DNA of 28,765 nucleotides from an uncultured Eubacteriales bacterium (GTDB lineage: Bacteria > Bacillota > Clostridia > Oscillospirales > Acutalibacteraceae). The notes beneath the pieces were generated by a model that saw only the letters and a list, made by a program, of their open reading frames with translations, was not told where the DNA came from and searched no databases. Every line of letters starts with the position of its first letter. Within the stretch, counting starts at the first letter, position 1. The stretch is from contig CAKRVQ010000001.1 of NCBI GenBank assembly GCA_934408795.1, positions 1-28,765 on the forward strand. Reading direction: 5' to 3'. Both the position numbers and the translations under genes were made by a program. Below are positions 21,237-28,765 of this stretch, piece by piece.

Positions 21237-21255
21237 GACGGCACCCTGCGCCGTC
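21237..21255 (-). repeat. GCAGGGT-loop hairpin between two minus-strand genes
   Basis: On the minus strand GACGGC-GCAGGGT-GCCGTC. The loop is the same as in the mosaic repeats but the stem is different. No T run follows directly. Confidence 0.55.
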
Positions 21256-21300
21256 TGCACGCCTTACGCTTGGCCGCACCCGCGGCCTCGCACGGTCCGA

Positions 21301-22473
21301 TTATTTAATGATCCCTTTGTTGCGCTTCCATTTGAGAATACGGACGGCAGACTTCTCAAGCTCCTTACGGCTGAGTTCCTTTTCTTTGAGCGCCCTTATG
21401 ACCGCGTGGATCTGAAGCTGATATTCGGTGCTGATTATAAGATCGTTTCCCGCCTTTATCGCCGCTACCGCGGCATATGCGGCGTCGCCTCCCGTGTATT
21501 CGGTTATGGCTTTCATATAAATATCGTCGGTCATTATCACACCGTCGAAACCGAGTTCTTCCCTGAGGACCTTATGCACAGCAGGGGAGAGCGAGGCCGG
21601 CAGCTCCGCGTCCATACACCTTACTATATTGTGCGACACCAGAACGGCGCCGCAGCCCGCGGCGATACCCGCCTTAAAGGGGAGAAAATCGCACTCTCGG
21701 AACTGCTCGATCGACCTGTCGTCATAGGCGATGCCGCTATGGGTGTTTTCACAGTCGCCGTATCCCGGGAAATGCTTCAGCACGGCAGCAACACCGCTTT
21801 TCTCGCTGCCCGTAACGACACGCTTTACAAATTCCGACACCGCCGACGCGTCATCACCAAAGGAGCGAGGATACATATAGCTCCCCTTTTTGCTCACATC
21901 GCACACAGGCGCGAGGTTTACATTTATCCCCAGGTTTTTGAGAAAGTTGGCTTTTATTACTGCGTCAGACTCTATCGCATCATATCCGCCTTCAGCAAAA
22001 ATATCCTTGGCAGATCTGAAAGGATCTTTGCCGTACTGACTGTAGAGGCTTACGCGGTTTACGGTACCGCCTTCCTCGTCGACCGCGATGATAAGCGGTA
22101 TGCTTGATGCCGCCTGATAAGCTGCTATGGCTCCGCAGACCCTTTCGGTCACCGAGTCCTGAAAATCTCTGCCGAAGAGGATATACCCCGAAAGCTTATA
22201 TTTAGAGACATCGGCGACCGCATTCTCTTTAGGGCACCGCACAAGAAAGCACTGACCCACGAGCTCCTCGTCGGTCATCCTGCTCACCATGCTCTCAATG
22301 TCTTCGTCACTCAATTTTGAGGGTGTGTCGGGTGTTATCCCTCCGCTTGAGTGATGATAACTGCTGTCTGACTCGCTGATGTTACCGATTGGGGCTTTCC
22401 CGATGCAGCCCGAAAGGCACATAATAATCATTGCCGAAACCGCGAGCAGTATGCGCTTCTTAGTTTTATTCAA
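21301..22473 (-). CDS. Glycoside hydrolase family 3, beta-N-acetylhexosaminidase (NagZ-like) lipoprotein
   Basis: About 390 residues. GH3 NagZ-type enzymes release GlcNAc from peptidoglycan fragments during cell-wall recycling. The start TTG 22473 has GGAGG 10 nt upstream and yields a lipoprotein signal: KKR, hydrophobic ILLAVSAMIIM, lipobox LSGC with Cys23, then a Ser-rich linker. An open frame continues upstream but its composition is unlike a protein. Motifs are VDEEGGTVNRV (from about 131), KHFPGYGDCENTHS (233-246, the NagZ catalytic-loop His) and VIMTDDIYM (nucleophile Asp near 316). The membrane anchor implies action outside the cytoplasmic membrane on wall fragments, as in Gram-positive NagZ. 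The loop differs from the usual GHGDT-x2-DSH form. Confidence 0.88.
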   Translation of the reverse strand: MNKTKKRILLAVSAMIIMCLSGCIGKAPIGNISESDSSYHHSSGGITPDTPSKLSDEDIESMVSRMTDEELVGQCFLVRCPKENAVADVSKYKLSGYILFGRDFQDSVTERVCGAIAAYQAASSIPLIIAVDEEGGTVNRVSLYSQYGKDPFRSAKDIFAEGGYDAIESDAVIKANFLKNLGINVNLAPVCDVSKKGSYMYPRSFGDDASAVSEFVKRVVTGSEKSGVAAVLKHFPGYGDCENTHSGIAYDDRSIEQFRECDFLPFKAGIAAGCGAVLVSHNIVRCMDAELPASLSPAVHKVLREELGFDGVIMTDDIYMKAITEYTGGDAAYAAVAAIKAGNDLIISTEYQLQIHAVIRALKEKELSRKELEKSAVRILKWKRNKGIIK

Positions 22474-22705
22474 TTTGACCAACCCTCCGTTTTGTCCGTG
22501 AAAGCGCCGCAATTGCTCCCGCTGACAGGCGTTTCCCTTGCCGCTTTTTTGCCGCAAAGCAGCGGGAAAAATCGGCGTTGACGCTCGATTTCGGCCCGCA
22601 GGGAAACGAATGCTTTGCGACTGTTTTCCGTTTTTTTCGCCCGCCCTGACGCGACAAGGACACGGCTTTGTCGTCAAAAGCAGTGTCCGTTCTTTGTCGG
22701 TCGGA
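22474..22705. other. Intergenic region with a strong imperfect hairpin
   Basis: The hairpin at 22658-22688 has outer arms GGACAC/GTGTCC and inner arms GCTTT/AAAGC with one mismatch between, starting 18 nt after the stop of the 187-residue protein gene. No T run follows on the minus strand, so it may be a processing or partial termination signal. No clear promoter for the GH3 gene was found. Confidence 0.4.
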
Positions 22706-23269
22706 TCAAACCGGGAAAAAACTTATGCTTTTCAAAATGGACTCCGTCTTGGATCTCATCCAACAGAAAAGCGTCTCCCCGAGCTCCTGATATATGGGGT
22801 CGCCGTCGTGAGAGCAGAGCATGGCAAAGGTCTGACCGACACGCCGCTCAAGGTCGGTCCCTCTGCGATATGCAAGATAATAAAAAGAAAATGCTCCGCT
22901 TTCGGCGGTCTCTTTGTACATCGCCGAATCAATATTTCTGAGGTCATCGAAAAAGCTGCGCCGCATAACATCCTCAAGCACGCTCGGAAGCGAAGCCGAT
23001 TCGATGGTCGCCACCGCCGAAAAGGCAAGCAGCAGACCCCTCTGAAGCTGGATCTCAAAGCTGTCGTCCTTTTCGTCGGACCAACTCAGTCCCGCCGCAT
23101 TTATAGTCTGAACCGCTATTTTACTGCCCGCATCACGGGCAAGCGCAATGTTGCCGCACGCAAGCTGCCGACGGTATTCGCTTTCCTCCTGCACGGCACT
23201 GTCGGAATCCCGACCGCTCTTTTTATCGCCCGCGTCGGCGCCCGCTATTTTGATATCTTCGTCAAACAC
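22706..23269 (-). CDS. Conserved-looking protein of unknown function
   Basis: A 187-residue protein that I do not recognise. It has no signal peptide or membrane segment and is predicted mostly helical. The first 45 residues are polar (DAGDKKSGRDSDSAVQEESEY). The rest alternates hydrophobic and charged residues with LLLAFSAVATIESASLPSVLEDVMRR and FSFYYLAYRRGTDLERRVGQTFAML. The GTG start at 23269 overlaps the upstream TSCPD gene by 8 bp, with AAGGGTACCGAGA before it, so it is co-translated with that gene. Starting at 23314 instead would need a 53-bp overlap and has no better site. Codon use and the coupling support a real gene. Confidence 0.7.
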   Translation of the reverse strand: MFDEDIKIAGADAGDKKSGRDSDSAVQEESEYRRQLACGNIALARDAGSKIAVQTINAAGLSWSDEKDDSFEIQLQRGLLLAFSAVATIESASLPSVLEDVMRRSFFDDLRNIDSAMYKETAESGAFSFYYLAYRRGTDLERRVGQTFAMLCSHDGDPIYQELGETLFCWMRSKTESILKSISFFPV

Positions 23270-23528
23270 TCTCGGTACCCTTGCTCGCTTTGTATTCCTT
23301 AAGAGCACGCGCAAGCTGATCGGGGCAGGAGGTCCCTTTCATTCCGCAGACCGTGTTCTCGAGACGGTCGATTATATCGTCGATCTTCATACCTTTGCAA
23401 AGCTGCGATATTCCCTTGAGATTGCCGTTGCAGCCGCCTTCAAAGTGAAGCTCGGTCAGGCGACCGTCGCCGTCCACATCAAAGCTGATGCTCCTTGAAC
23501 AGGTTCCCTTTGTTTTGTATGTATACAT
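23262..23528 (-). CDS. TSCPD domain protein (TIGR03905-type)
   Basis: An 88-residue single-domain protein named for the motif TSCPDQLARAL (residues 66-76). The same domain occurs at the C terminus of some class II ribonucleotide reductases, and stand-alone forms are common in Clostridia. It starts TYKTKGTCSRSISFDVD and has HFEGGCNGNLKGISQLCKGM, with conserved Cys residues at 10, 32, 43, 61 and 68 that may bind metal or act in redox chemistry. The biochemical role of stand-alone forms is unknown to me. ATG with GGGAGG 8 nt upstream. It overlaps the next gene by 8 bp. Confidence 0.9.
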   Translation of the reverse strand: MYTYKTKGTCSRSISFDVDGDGRLTELHFEGGCNGNLKGISQLCKGMKIDDIIDRLENTVCGMKGTSCPDQLARALKEYKASKGTESV

Positions 23529-23574
23529 TTTTTATTCCTCCCGGAATCATTACTTGTCGTAGATAATGGATATC

Positions 23575-23664
23575 CGGTATCGGCGGCGTTCCCCGTCGGA
23601 GAAGCCTCAAGTTTATTGCCGATACCGTCTTTTCGGCTTACGGAACTTTTCGGTGCGCCGAAAA
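23575..23664 (-). other. Structured-looking 5' region of the TSCPD gene
   Basis: CGGTATCGGC (23575-23584) and GCCGATACCG (23618-23627) form a 10-bp stem around 33 nt. CTTTTCGG-TGCG-CCGAAAAG (23645-23664) forms an 8-bp stem, and a further CCGAAAAG between them could compete for the same partner. The arrangement resembles a leader able to form alternative structures. No known riboswitch was recognised. Confidence 0.4.
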
Positions 23665-23722
23665 GCCGTGTTATGCACCTTCTGCAGCGATACAACCGCC
23701 CTTGTCGGGTCGTTTTTTTCCG

Positions 23723-23786
23723 CTTGCCGAGCTGCCGAACCGTCGAGCTATCGAGCTGCCGAACTGCCGAACTGCCGAACTGCCGC
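23723..23786 (-). repeat. Tandem repeat of eight 8-bp units
   Basis: Eight consecutive 8-bp units of the type NCTGCCGA, the last four almost identical and the third and fourth diverged. It lies 18 nt downstream of the Rrf2 gene stop, outside any gene. Confidence 0.85.
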
Positions 23787-23803
23787 AGCCTGCTTTGGAT
23801 GCG

Positions 23804-24208
23804 TCAGTCCTGTTTGCCGTGTTCCGACCCGAAGGTGACCTTCCCGAGCTCCTCTTTGAGCCGCAGACCCGCTCTGTCAAAAGCGGGCATAAATCTGCAC
23901 AGACCGCCGGGATTGGTGCAGCTTGACTCTCCGCATTGGCAGTGGATAAGCTCACATCCGCTGTTAACCTTTTCCACCACTTCAAACAACGATATCTCGT
24001 CCGCGGAGCGCGCCAAAACATATCCGCCTTTTGAGCCCTTATAGGACTTTACAATGTCAAACGACACAAGTCGGTTCAGTATTTTAAGGCAAAACCGCAG
24101 CGGGACGCCCGTCCCGTCGGCAATGCTTCTGGCGTCGCGCTTCTCATTCACATCGGCGAGAAACGCAACTATCCTTATTGCGTAATCGGTTTCCGCGTTT
24201 AACAACAT
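23804..24208 (-). CDS. Rrf2 family transcriptional regulator, probably iron-sulfur binding
   Basis: A 134-residue winged-helix regulator of the Rrf2/IscR/NsrR family. The DNA-binding part has TDYAIRIVAFLADV, ARSIADGTGVPLRFCLKILNRL (recognition helix) and YKGSKGGYVLARSADEISLFEVVE, which match the family. The effector region GCELIHCQCGESSCTNPGGLC holds five Cys, consistent with a [2Fe-2S] or [4Fe-4S] cluster as in IscR and NsrR and unlike cluster-free CymR. The ATG at 24208 lies 10 bp after the rpoD stop, so it is probably the last gene of the dgt-dnaG-rpoD operon. An open frame extending into rpoD is not protein-like. The inverted repeat at 24199-24214 covers the start codon. The regulated genes are unknown. 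Confidence 0.9.
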   Translation of the reverse strand: MLLNAETDYAIRIVAFLADVNEKRDARSIADGTGVPLRFCLKILNRLVSFDIVKSYKGSKGGYVLARSADEISLFEVVEKVNSGCELIHCQCGESSCTNPGGLCRFMPAFDRAGLRLKEELGKVTFGSEHGKQD

Positions 24209-24214
24209 TGTTAA
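24199..24214. promoter_or_regulatory. Inverted repeat over the Rrf2 start codon
   Basis: TTAACAA-TG-TTGTTAA on the minus strand, 7-bp arms centred on the ATG. AT-rich palindromes are typical Rrf2 operators, so autorepression is possible. Confidence 0.4.
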
Positions 24215-24218
24215 TACA

Positions 24219-25283
24219 CTACCTGTCCTTAAACTTGCTGCTTCTGACCGGGTGCCTGAGCTTTCGCAGAGCCTTCGCTTCGATCTGACGGATTCTCTCC
24301 CGGGTGACCTGGAATTCGCTTCCGACCTCCTCCAGTGTGTGACACCTGCCGTCCTTGAGTCCGAAACGGAGCCTGATGACCGCCTCCTCACGCGGAGTAA
24401 GCGTCTTGAGCACCGAGTCGATGTCCTCGTTTGTGATGGTCTTTAGTGCGGCATCATCGGGCGCAAGAGCTTCCTCGTCACGAATGAAGTCCATAAGCCT
24501 TGAGTCCTCCTCCGGACCGATGGGAGTCTCCATGGAGACGGGCTCCTGGGCGACCCTCATGATCTCCCTTACTCTTTCGACCGAGAGACCCATCTTTTCA
24601 GCAATGACCTCTTCGCTCGGCTCAACGCCGTTCTCGTGCAGAAGCTGGCTTTGAACCTTCTTGAGTCGGTTTATTGTTTCGACCATATGCACGGGGATAC
24701 GGATGGTCCTCGCCTGATCGGCAATGGCTCTCGTTATCGCCTGCCTTATCCACCAGGTCGCGTATGTCGAAAATTTGAATCCCTTGGTGTGATCGAATTT
24801 CTCAACCGCCTTGATAAGTCCGACATTTCCCTCCTGAATAAGGTCAAGGAAGTGCATACCTCTGCCGACATATCTCTTTGCGATTGATACGACAAGTCGG
24901 AGGTTGGCTTCGGTAAGGCGCTTTTTTGCCTTCTGGTCGCCGTTTTCTATCTGCTCGGCAAGCTCGATCTCTTCACCCGAGGTCAAAAGCGGAACCCTTC
25001 CGATCTCCTTAAGGTATTCCTTGACGGGATCGTCCAGCGATACCGAATCCCAACTGTCGTCGGTGACCGCTTTGTCGGCATCATACTCTTCGATCTTAAG
25101 CTCTTCTTCGCTCGGCTCATAGTCGAGATCAAGCAGAGGGGTCTCCTCCCCGAGAGCCTCAAGATCCTCTTCACTGTCTATCATAGTGGGATCGTCTTTA
25201 ATATCTTCGTAGAATTGCGCCTTGACTTCCTCCTCTGATTTCTTTTGGAGCTCTTCTGCAGTTTTTTTGTTATCCATTTTCAT
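24219..25283 (-). CDS. rpoD: RNA polymerase primary sigma factor RpoD/SigA
   Basis: A 354-residue housekeeping sigma factor. After an acidic N terminus (region 1.1-like, residues 1-80) come region 1.2 ([20 protein letters not shown], 85-104), region 2 with [20 protein letters not shown] and [21 protein letters not shown] (-10 recognition and melting), region 3 ([17 protein letters not shown]) and region 4.2 with [20 protein letters not shown] (-35 helix-turn-helix). Length is that of other Clostridia SigA proteins. ATG at 25283 overlaps the dnaG stop as ATGA. A second ATG two codons later is possible. The gene follows dnaG, as in the macromolecular synthesis operon. Confidence 0.97.
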   Translation of the reverse strand: MKMDNKKTAEELQKKSEEEVKAQFYEDIKDDPTMIDSEEDLEALGEETPLLDLDYEPSEEELKIEEYDADKAVTDDSWDSVSLDDPVKEYLKEIGRVPLLTSGEEIELAEQIENGDQKAKKRLTEANLRLVVSIAKRYVGRGMHFLDLIQEGNVGLIKAVEKFDHTKGFKFSTYATWWIRQAITRAIADQARTIRIPVHMVETINRLKKVQSQLLHENGVEPSEEVIAEKMGLSVERVREIMRVAQEPVSMETPIGPEEDSRLMDFIRDEEALAPDDAALKTITNEDIDSVLKTLTPREEAVIRLRFGLKDGRCHTLEEVGSEFQVTRERIRQIEAKALRKLRHPVRSSKFKDR

Positions 25284-27061
25284 ATATCCCCCGTGTTTTT
25301 ATCCCTTTTGATCTTACTGTTTGCCAGTGCTTCCATACGCTTTGCCCATTCGTCGGTGGTAAGCTCCGATGAAGTCCCGGATAACAGTTTTTCGGTCTTT
25401 ATGACCGCTATGCTTTCGCGTGCCGCCCGTTCGATATCGTCACCCGTCGGTATCAGGTTTTCAAGCATCGCGATATGCCCCATTTCGGCGGGCGTGTAGC
25501 TGCCGCCGAGGGACGCCATATTAAATACTCCTCCGTCACTGAGAGCCTCGCATACATCCCCGAAAAGACGCCTTCCGAAATCGGTGACAAAATCGTCGGT
25601 AGATATCTCACCGCTTATTCTGTCATACATATTAGGATGCGCAATAAGGAGTGCGGTAAGCATCTCCTCCGCCGCGGCAGCCCGCGGGTATAACGCCTTT
25701 TGCGGATTGACGGGATCTCTTGTGACCTTGGGTCTTACTATACTGTCAAGCTCTTTTTTGACCTGCTCTTTACGCTTTCTTTCTCTTGCCTTTGCGGCGC
25801 TCATCAGGATAGCATCCTTCGAAACACCGCAAACCTCGGAAAGCCTTCCCGCGTAAAGGTCGCGCGCCATATCGTCATTCAGGGCAGCAAGCACAAGTAT
25901 CGCCCGATTCAGATATTCAAGCTTGCCGTCGCTTGTGTCGAGGTCTAAACCGTCCGATGCCTCGTGCAGACGGTATTCGATGTCGCTCACGGCACCGTCG
26001 AGCAGCGCTTCAAAACGAGCGGCTCCCTTTTTCTTTATGAATTCATCGGGGTCCTTGCATTCGGGCAGGCGGAGTATCCTCGCCTTCACGCCCGCCTCCT
26101 GCAGAACGGCAAGCACCTTTTCAGTGGCCTTTTTACCCGCCGCATCGGCATCAAGGGTCACTACGACTTCGTCCGTATATCGCGCTATCAGGCGCGCCTG
26201 CTCCTTCGTGAACGCCGTTCCGAGAGGTGCCGCCGTCATATTGAAGCCCGCCTGGTGCATCTGGATCACATCCATATTGCCTTCGACCAGTATAAGCCTT
26301 TTGGAACAGTGATTTTTTGCAAAGAACAGACCGAACAGATTGTCGCTCTTTTTATACACGGGCGTATCCGAAGTGTTTACATATTTTCCGCCCGGATCGT
26401 CTTCGTTGAGCTTTCTTCCGCTGAAGGCTACGAAATTGCCCCTCAAGTCCATGACGGGGAACATCACCCGATTGCGGAACCTGTCGCACAAGGTGCCCCT
26501 TTTGGTGACCGTGACAAGGTTTGCAGACTTCATCTCATCGTCGGTAAAGCCGAGAGAGCGAAGATGGTCGGTAAGCGCCGTCCAGCCGTCGGGCGCAAAG
26601 CCCAGACCGAACTGCTTTATCGTTTTTGCCTGCAGACCTCTGCCCGTAAGGTATTCGAGAGCCTTTTTTCCGACGGGAGAGATCAGCTGCTCGTAAAAGA
26701 ATCTTGCCGCCGCGCGGTTGGCATCATATATGCGGGAGCGGAGCTTTGCAAGCCTGTCGTCGACCCCTTCGGCGGGCATTTGCATACCGCTGCGCTCGGC
26801 GAGCGCGCGAACCGCCTCAATATAGTCGAGACGCTCTATCTGCATCATAAATGTGATGGCATCGCCCCCCGCTCCGCATCCGAAGCAGTAAAAAGAACCG
26901 TTTTCGGGCCAGACCGTAAAGGAAGGGGTCTTTTCATTGTGAAAAGGGCAGAGTCCGACAAGGTTGTTTCCGCGGCGCTTCAGCACGACATAAGGCGATA
27001 TGACCGATTCAATGTCGTTTCTCATTTTAAGCTCGTTTAAGAATTCCGGCGGCAGACGCAC
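25280..27061 (-). CDS. dnaG: DNA primase DnaG
   Basis: A 593-residue primase that makes RNA primers for DNA replication. The zinc ribbon has C38-x2-H41 and C59-x2-C62 ([23 protein letters not shown]). Then come the RNA polymerase core, with [22 protein letters not shown], and the TOPRIM domain, with [17 protein letters not shown] (catalytic Glu) and [13 protein letters not shown] (metal-binding Asp residues). The C-terminal helicase-binding domain follows from about 450. GTG start with AAGGAAG 8 nt upstream. It overlaps rpoD by 4 bp. It lies about 110 bp after the dGTPase-like gene. That gap holds a small CACGGT/ACCGTG hairpin without a T run. Confidence 0.97.
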   Translation of the reverse strand: MRLPPEFLNELKMRNDIESVISPYVVLKRRGNNLVGLCPFHNEKTPSFTVWPENGSFYCFGCGAGGDAITFMMQIERLDYIEAVRALAERSGMQMPAEGVDDRLAKLRSRIYDANRAAARFFYEQLISPVGKKALEYLTGRGLQAKTIKQFGLGFAPDGWTALTDHLRSLGFTDDEMKSANLVTVTKRGTLCDRFRNRVMFPVMDLRGNFVAFSGRKLNEDDPGGKYVNTSDTPVYKKSDNLFGLFFAKNHCSKRLILVEGNMDVIQMHQAGFNMTAAPLGTAFTKEQARLIARYTDEVVVTLDADAAGKKATEKVLAVLQEAGVKARILRLPECKDPDEFIKKKGAARFEALLDGAVSDIEYRLHEASDGLDLDTSDGKLEYLNRAILVLAALNDDMARDLYAGRLSEVCGVSKDAILMSAAKARERKRKEQVKKELDSIVRPKVTRDPVNPQKALYPRAAAAEEMLTALLIAHPNMYDRISGEISTDDFVTDFGRRLFGDVCEALSDGGVFNMASLGGSYTPAEMGHIAMLENLIPTGDDIERAARESIAVIKTEKLLSGTSSELTTDEWAKRMEALANSKIKRDKNTGDI

Positions 27062-27169
27062 ATTTCACACTTCCTTTTTTATCGGTATTCGGCAGCTACA
27101 CGGTTTTGATACCGTGGGGATGATCTTTATTACATTACTGGCAATGATTGCGATCTTTTAAGGAAGACC

Positions 27170-28171
27170 TCAGATGTTCCAGGACTTGGGAATAAATATT
27201 TCCTTATAGAGTTCAAGGGCGTATGTGTCGGTCATCCCCGCAACCATATCGGTGACGGCGCGCTCGGCTCCCTCGGTCTCAAGAACCATTCGGTATTCAT
27301 CGGTAAGTTTTTCCGGATGGGTCATATAATATGTATAAAGCCCCTCTATTACTCCCTTGACCTTGCTTTCCTCGGATTTGCATTCGGGATTTGTATACAC
27401 CCGTTCAAACATAAAAGCATTGAGCTTTTCATAAGCACCGAAGACGGGTTCGTTCATCTTTATCACATCGTCGCTTGATTCCACCACCGAACGGACCATG
27501 GTGTCGATCCTGCCGCTTTTGCTGTTTCCGAGGATCAGCCGCAGCTCTTCCGGTATGTCGTTCTCGGTCAGGACGCCCGCTCTTTCGGCATCGTCGATAT
27601 CGTGATTTATGTAGGCTATATGATCGGCAAAACGAACTATCTGCCCCTCAAGGGTGAAAGCGGGTCTTCCGCTCGTGTGGCGGTCGATGCCGTCAAGCAC
27701 CTCGGCGGTGAGATTGAGACCTTTACCGCCCTTTTCAAGCTTTTTGCAGACCCTTACGCTCTGCTCGTAGTGATGAAACGGCATCCCGGTTATCTCGGTC
27801 AGCGCCCGCTCGCCCGCATGGCCGAAAGGCGTATGGCCTATGTCGTGACCGAGCGCTATCGCCTCGGTCAGATCTTCGTTAAGACGAAGCGCACGCGCAA
27901 TGGTCCTCGCGACCTGCGACACTTCAAGGGTATGGGTAAGCCGGGTACGGTAATGATCACCTTCGGGTGACAGAAAGACCTGCGTCTTGTGCTTCAATCT
28001 GCGGAACGAATCCGAATGAATAATGCGGTCGCGATCCCTTTGATATGCGGTGCGCAGATCGCTTTCCGCCTCGGGGCGCTCTCTCCCGCGCGTGTTTTCC
28101 GAAAGCGAAGCCCTGAAGGACAAGACCTTCCGCTCGGTGCGCTCAATGCGCTCCCTGATCGTTTCCGACAT
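27170..28171 (-). CDS. dgt: Deoxyguanosinetriphosphate triphosphohydrolase-like HD protein
   Basis: A 333-residue HD-domain phosphohydrolase. Dgt-type enzymes split dNTPs into the nucleoside and triphosphate and so influence dNTP pools. It shows YQRDRDRIIHSDSFRRLKHK, FLSPEGDHYRTRLTHTLEVS (first metal His), IALGHDIGHTPFGHAGE (the HD pair and further ligands) and RFADHIAYINHDIDDA (last Asp ligand). It is of the shorter type 2 class (about 330 residues), whose substrate range may be broader than dGTP. The ATG at 28171 has GGGGG 10 nt upstream. TTG at 28180 has almost no spacing and is less likely. The neighbourhood with dnaG and rpoD is common in Clostridia. Confidence 0.95.
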   Translation of the reverse strand: MSETIRERIERTERKVLSFRASLSENTRGRERPEAESDLRTAYQRDRDRIIHSDSFRRLKHKTQVFLSPEGDHYRTRLTHTLEVSQVARTIARALRLNEDLTEAIALGHDIGHTPFGHAGERALTEITGMPFHHYEQSVRVCKKLEKGGKGLNLTAEVLDGIDRHTSGRPAFTLEGQIVRFADHIAYINHDIDDAERAGVLTENDIPEELRLILGNSKSGRIDTMVRSVVESSDDVIKMNEPVFGAYEKLNAFMFERVYTNPECKSEESKVKGVIEGLYTYYMTHPEKLTDEYRMVLETEGAERAVTDMVAGMTDTYALELYKEIFIPKSWNI

Positions 28172-28274
28172 CCGTGTCAATCCCCCTTTTGCCTATAAAA
28201 CCTTCTACATATATAATTACGAGAAAAAGCCGAAATCACTTTATTTTTTTACCGTAACGGAAAAATTTCGCAAA

Positions 28275-28765
28275 TTATTCCCCCGATATCGGTATTTTTC
28301 CCTGCTTTTCTCCGATTTTTATCATCTTAAGACTGCCCGAAAAAGCGTCGGTAAGGCTTTTTGTAAAACTTTCCGCAGCCTTAATGGGAAGGGAAAACCT
28401 TACGGTCACCTGCTCGCCGAAATCGGCGACCTGTTCGGTTCCGCCCTCGGCCTCTATAAGAGAGGAAAGCTTACGATAGCTTTCGTAACCGCAGGAGACC
28501 GAGCATAGGTCGAGGTTTACAAGTCGGGCAAGTCCCGCGTTTTCGAGAGCAAGTCTGCCTGCTTCCCCGTATGCTCGCACAAGTCCGCCCGTTCCGAGCA
28601 GGATCCCGCCGAAATATCGCACGACCGCAATAAGGCAGCATCGGGCATTCGCACCCGCTATAACGCCGAGCAGCGGTTTGCCCGCAGTTCCGTGCGGCTC
28701 CCCGTCGTCGCTCATGCCGACGCGCCCGGTGCTGCCCGGCGCGCCGACGACGTACGCCCAGCAGT
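28275..28765 (-). CDS. YigZ/IMPACT family protein, 5' end outside the window
   Basis: The C-terminal about 162 residues of a YigZ-type protein (full length usually about 200-215). The reading frame is open to the window edge, and the signature lies across the first in-frame ATG: CWAYVVG, then SDDGEPHGTAGKPLL and CCLIAVVRYFGGILLGTGGLVRAYGEA. The C-terminal ferredoxin-like domain (SCGYESYRKLSSLIEAEGG) follows. Bacterial YigZ is structurally related to IMPACT, which links to translation control in eukaryotes. Its bacterial function is not settled. The true start is outside this window. The gene ends 103 bp before dgt in the same orientation. Confidence 0.93.
   Translation of the reverse strand, partial: CWAYVVGAPGSTGRVGMSDDGEPHGTAGKPLLGVIAGANARCCLIAVVRYFGGILLGTGGLVRAYGEAGRLALENAGLARLVNLDLCSVSCGYESYRKLSSLIEAEGGTEQVADFGEQVTVRFSLPIKAAESFTKSLTDAFSGSLKMIKIGEKQGKIPISGE

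Noticed and set aside
22474..22677. 68-codon N-terminal extension of the GH3 frame
   Set aside because: The lipoprotein signal starts at 22473, with GGAGG upstream, and the extension would bury it behind a non-protein-like Arg-rich stretch.
23723..23786. CRISPR array
   Set aside because: Units are only 8 bp with no spacers. It is a simple tandem repeat.
24209..24391. Extension of the Rrf2 frame into rpoD
   Set aside because: The family starts at the LLNAETDYAI motif, and the extension is an off-frame reading of sigma region 4.
25964..27040. 358-codon open frame opposite dnaG
   Set aside because: dnaG has zinc and TOPRIM motifs. The antisense frame shows none.

Overview
The window looks like a chromosomal segment of a spore-forming-lineage Bacillota, class Clostridia, most likely an Oscillospirales/Ruminococcaceae-type gut bacterium. 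The reasons are a SpoVT homologue, the gene set dgt-dnaG-rpoD with an Rrf2 regulator, a TIGR03905-type TSCPD protein, PyrR attenuation, AGGAGG-type ribosome binding sites and about 50% GC by eye. Species level cannot be set without a search. No tRNA, rRNA, CRISPR array, phage gene or transposase was seen.

Layout. Positions 1-2270 hold no gene. They are a mosaic of short modules (hairpins, terminator-like stems, tandem Spo0A-box-like sites) arranged as a composite element followed by an inverted copy of itself. The same composite recurs at 10800-11660. Positions 2273-8683 (minus strand) are one tight seven-gene operon for a surface glycan: two GT2 and one GT4 glycosyltransferase, a TagD-like cytidylyltransferase, an FrhB-like iron-sulfur protein, a LicD phosphotransferase and a YdjC/ChbG deacetylase. 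It has a clear promoter at 8806-8834 and ends at a terminator supplied by a repeat module. The initiating sugar-phosphate transferase (9198-9893) has its own near-consensus promoter. mscL follows, with an unusually long charged C-terminal helix.

Positions 11722-16714 appear to be a rhamnoside-type utilisation locus: a GH78-like glycosidase translationally coupled to a DMT-family transporter, a second DMT transporter, and a divergent AraC-type regulator broken by a frameshift. Then come spoVT, a 0.77 kb gene-free stretch ending in a pyr-type leader, pyrR and a uracil permease, and a convergent alpha/beta hydrolase.

Positions 21301-28765 (minus strand) hold a GH3 beta-N-acetylhexosaminidase lipoprotein, an unrecognised 187-residue protein, the TSCPD protein, an Rrf2 regulator, rpoD, dnaG, a dGTPase-like HD hydrolase, and the 3' part of a YigZ/IMPACT-family gene cut by the window edge.

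The most unusual content is the repeat mosaic. One hairpin class keeps its 7-nt loop while its stem changes in a compensated way. Another keeps its stem while its loop varies. A third module carries two TGTCGAA boxes exactly 10 bp apart in all four copies seen. These patterns suggest a dispersed structured element rather than random intergenic sequence, but its function is unknown.
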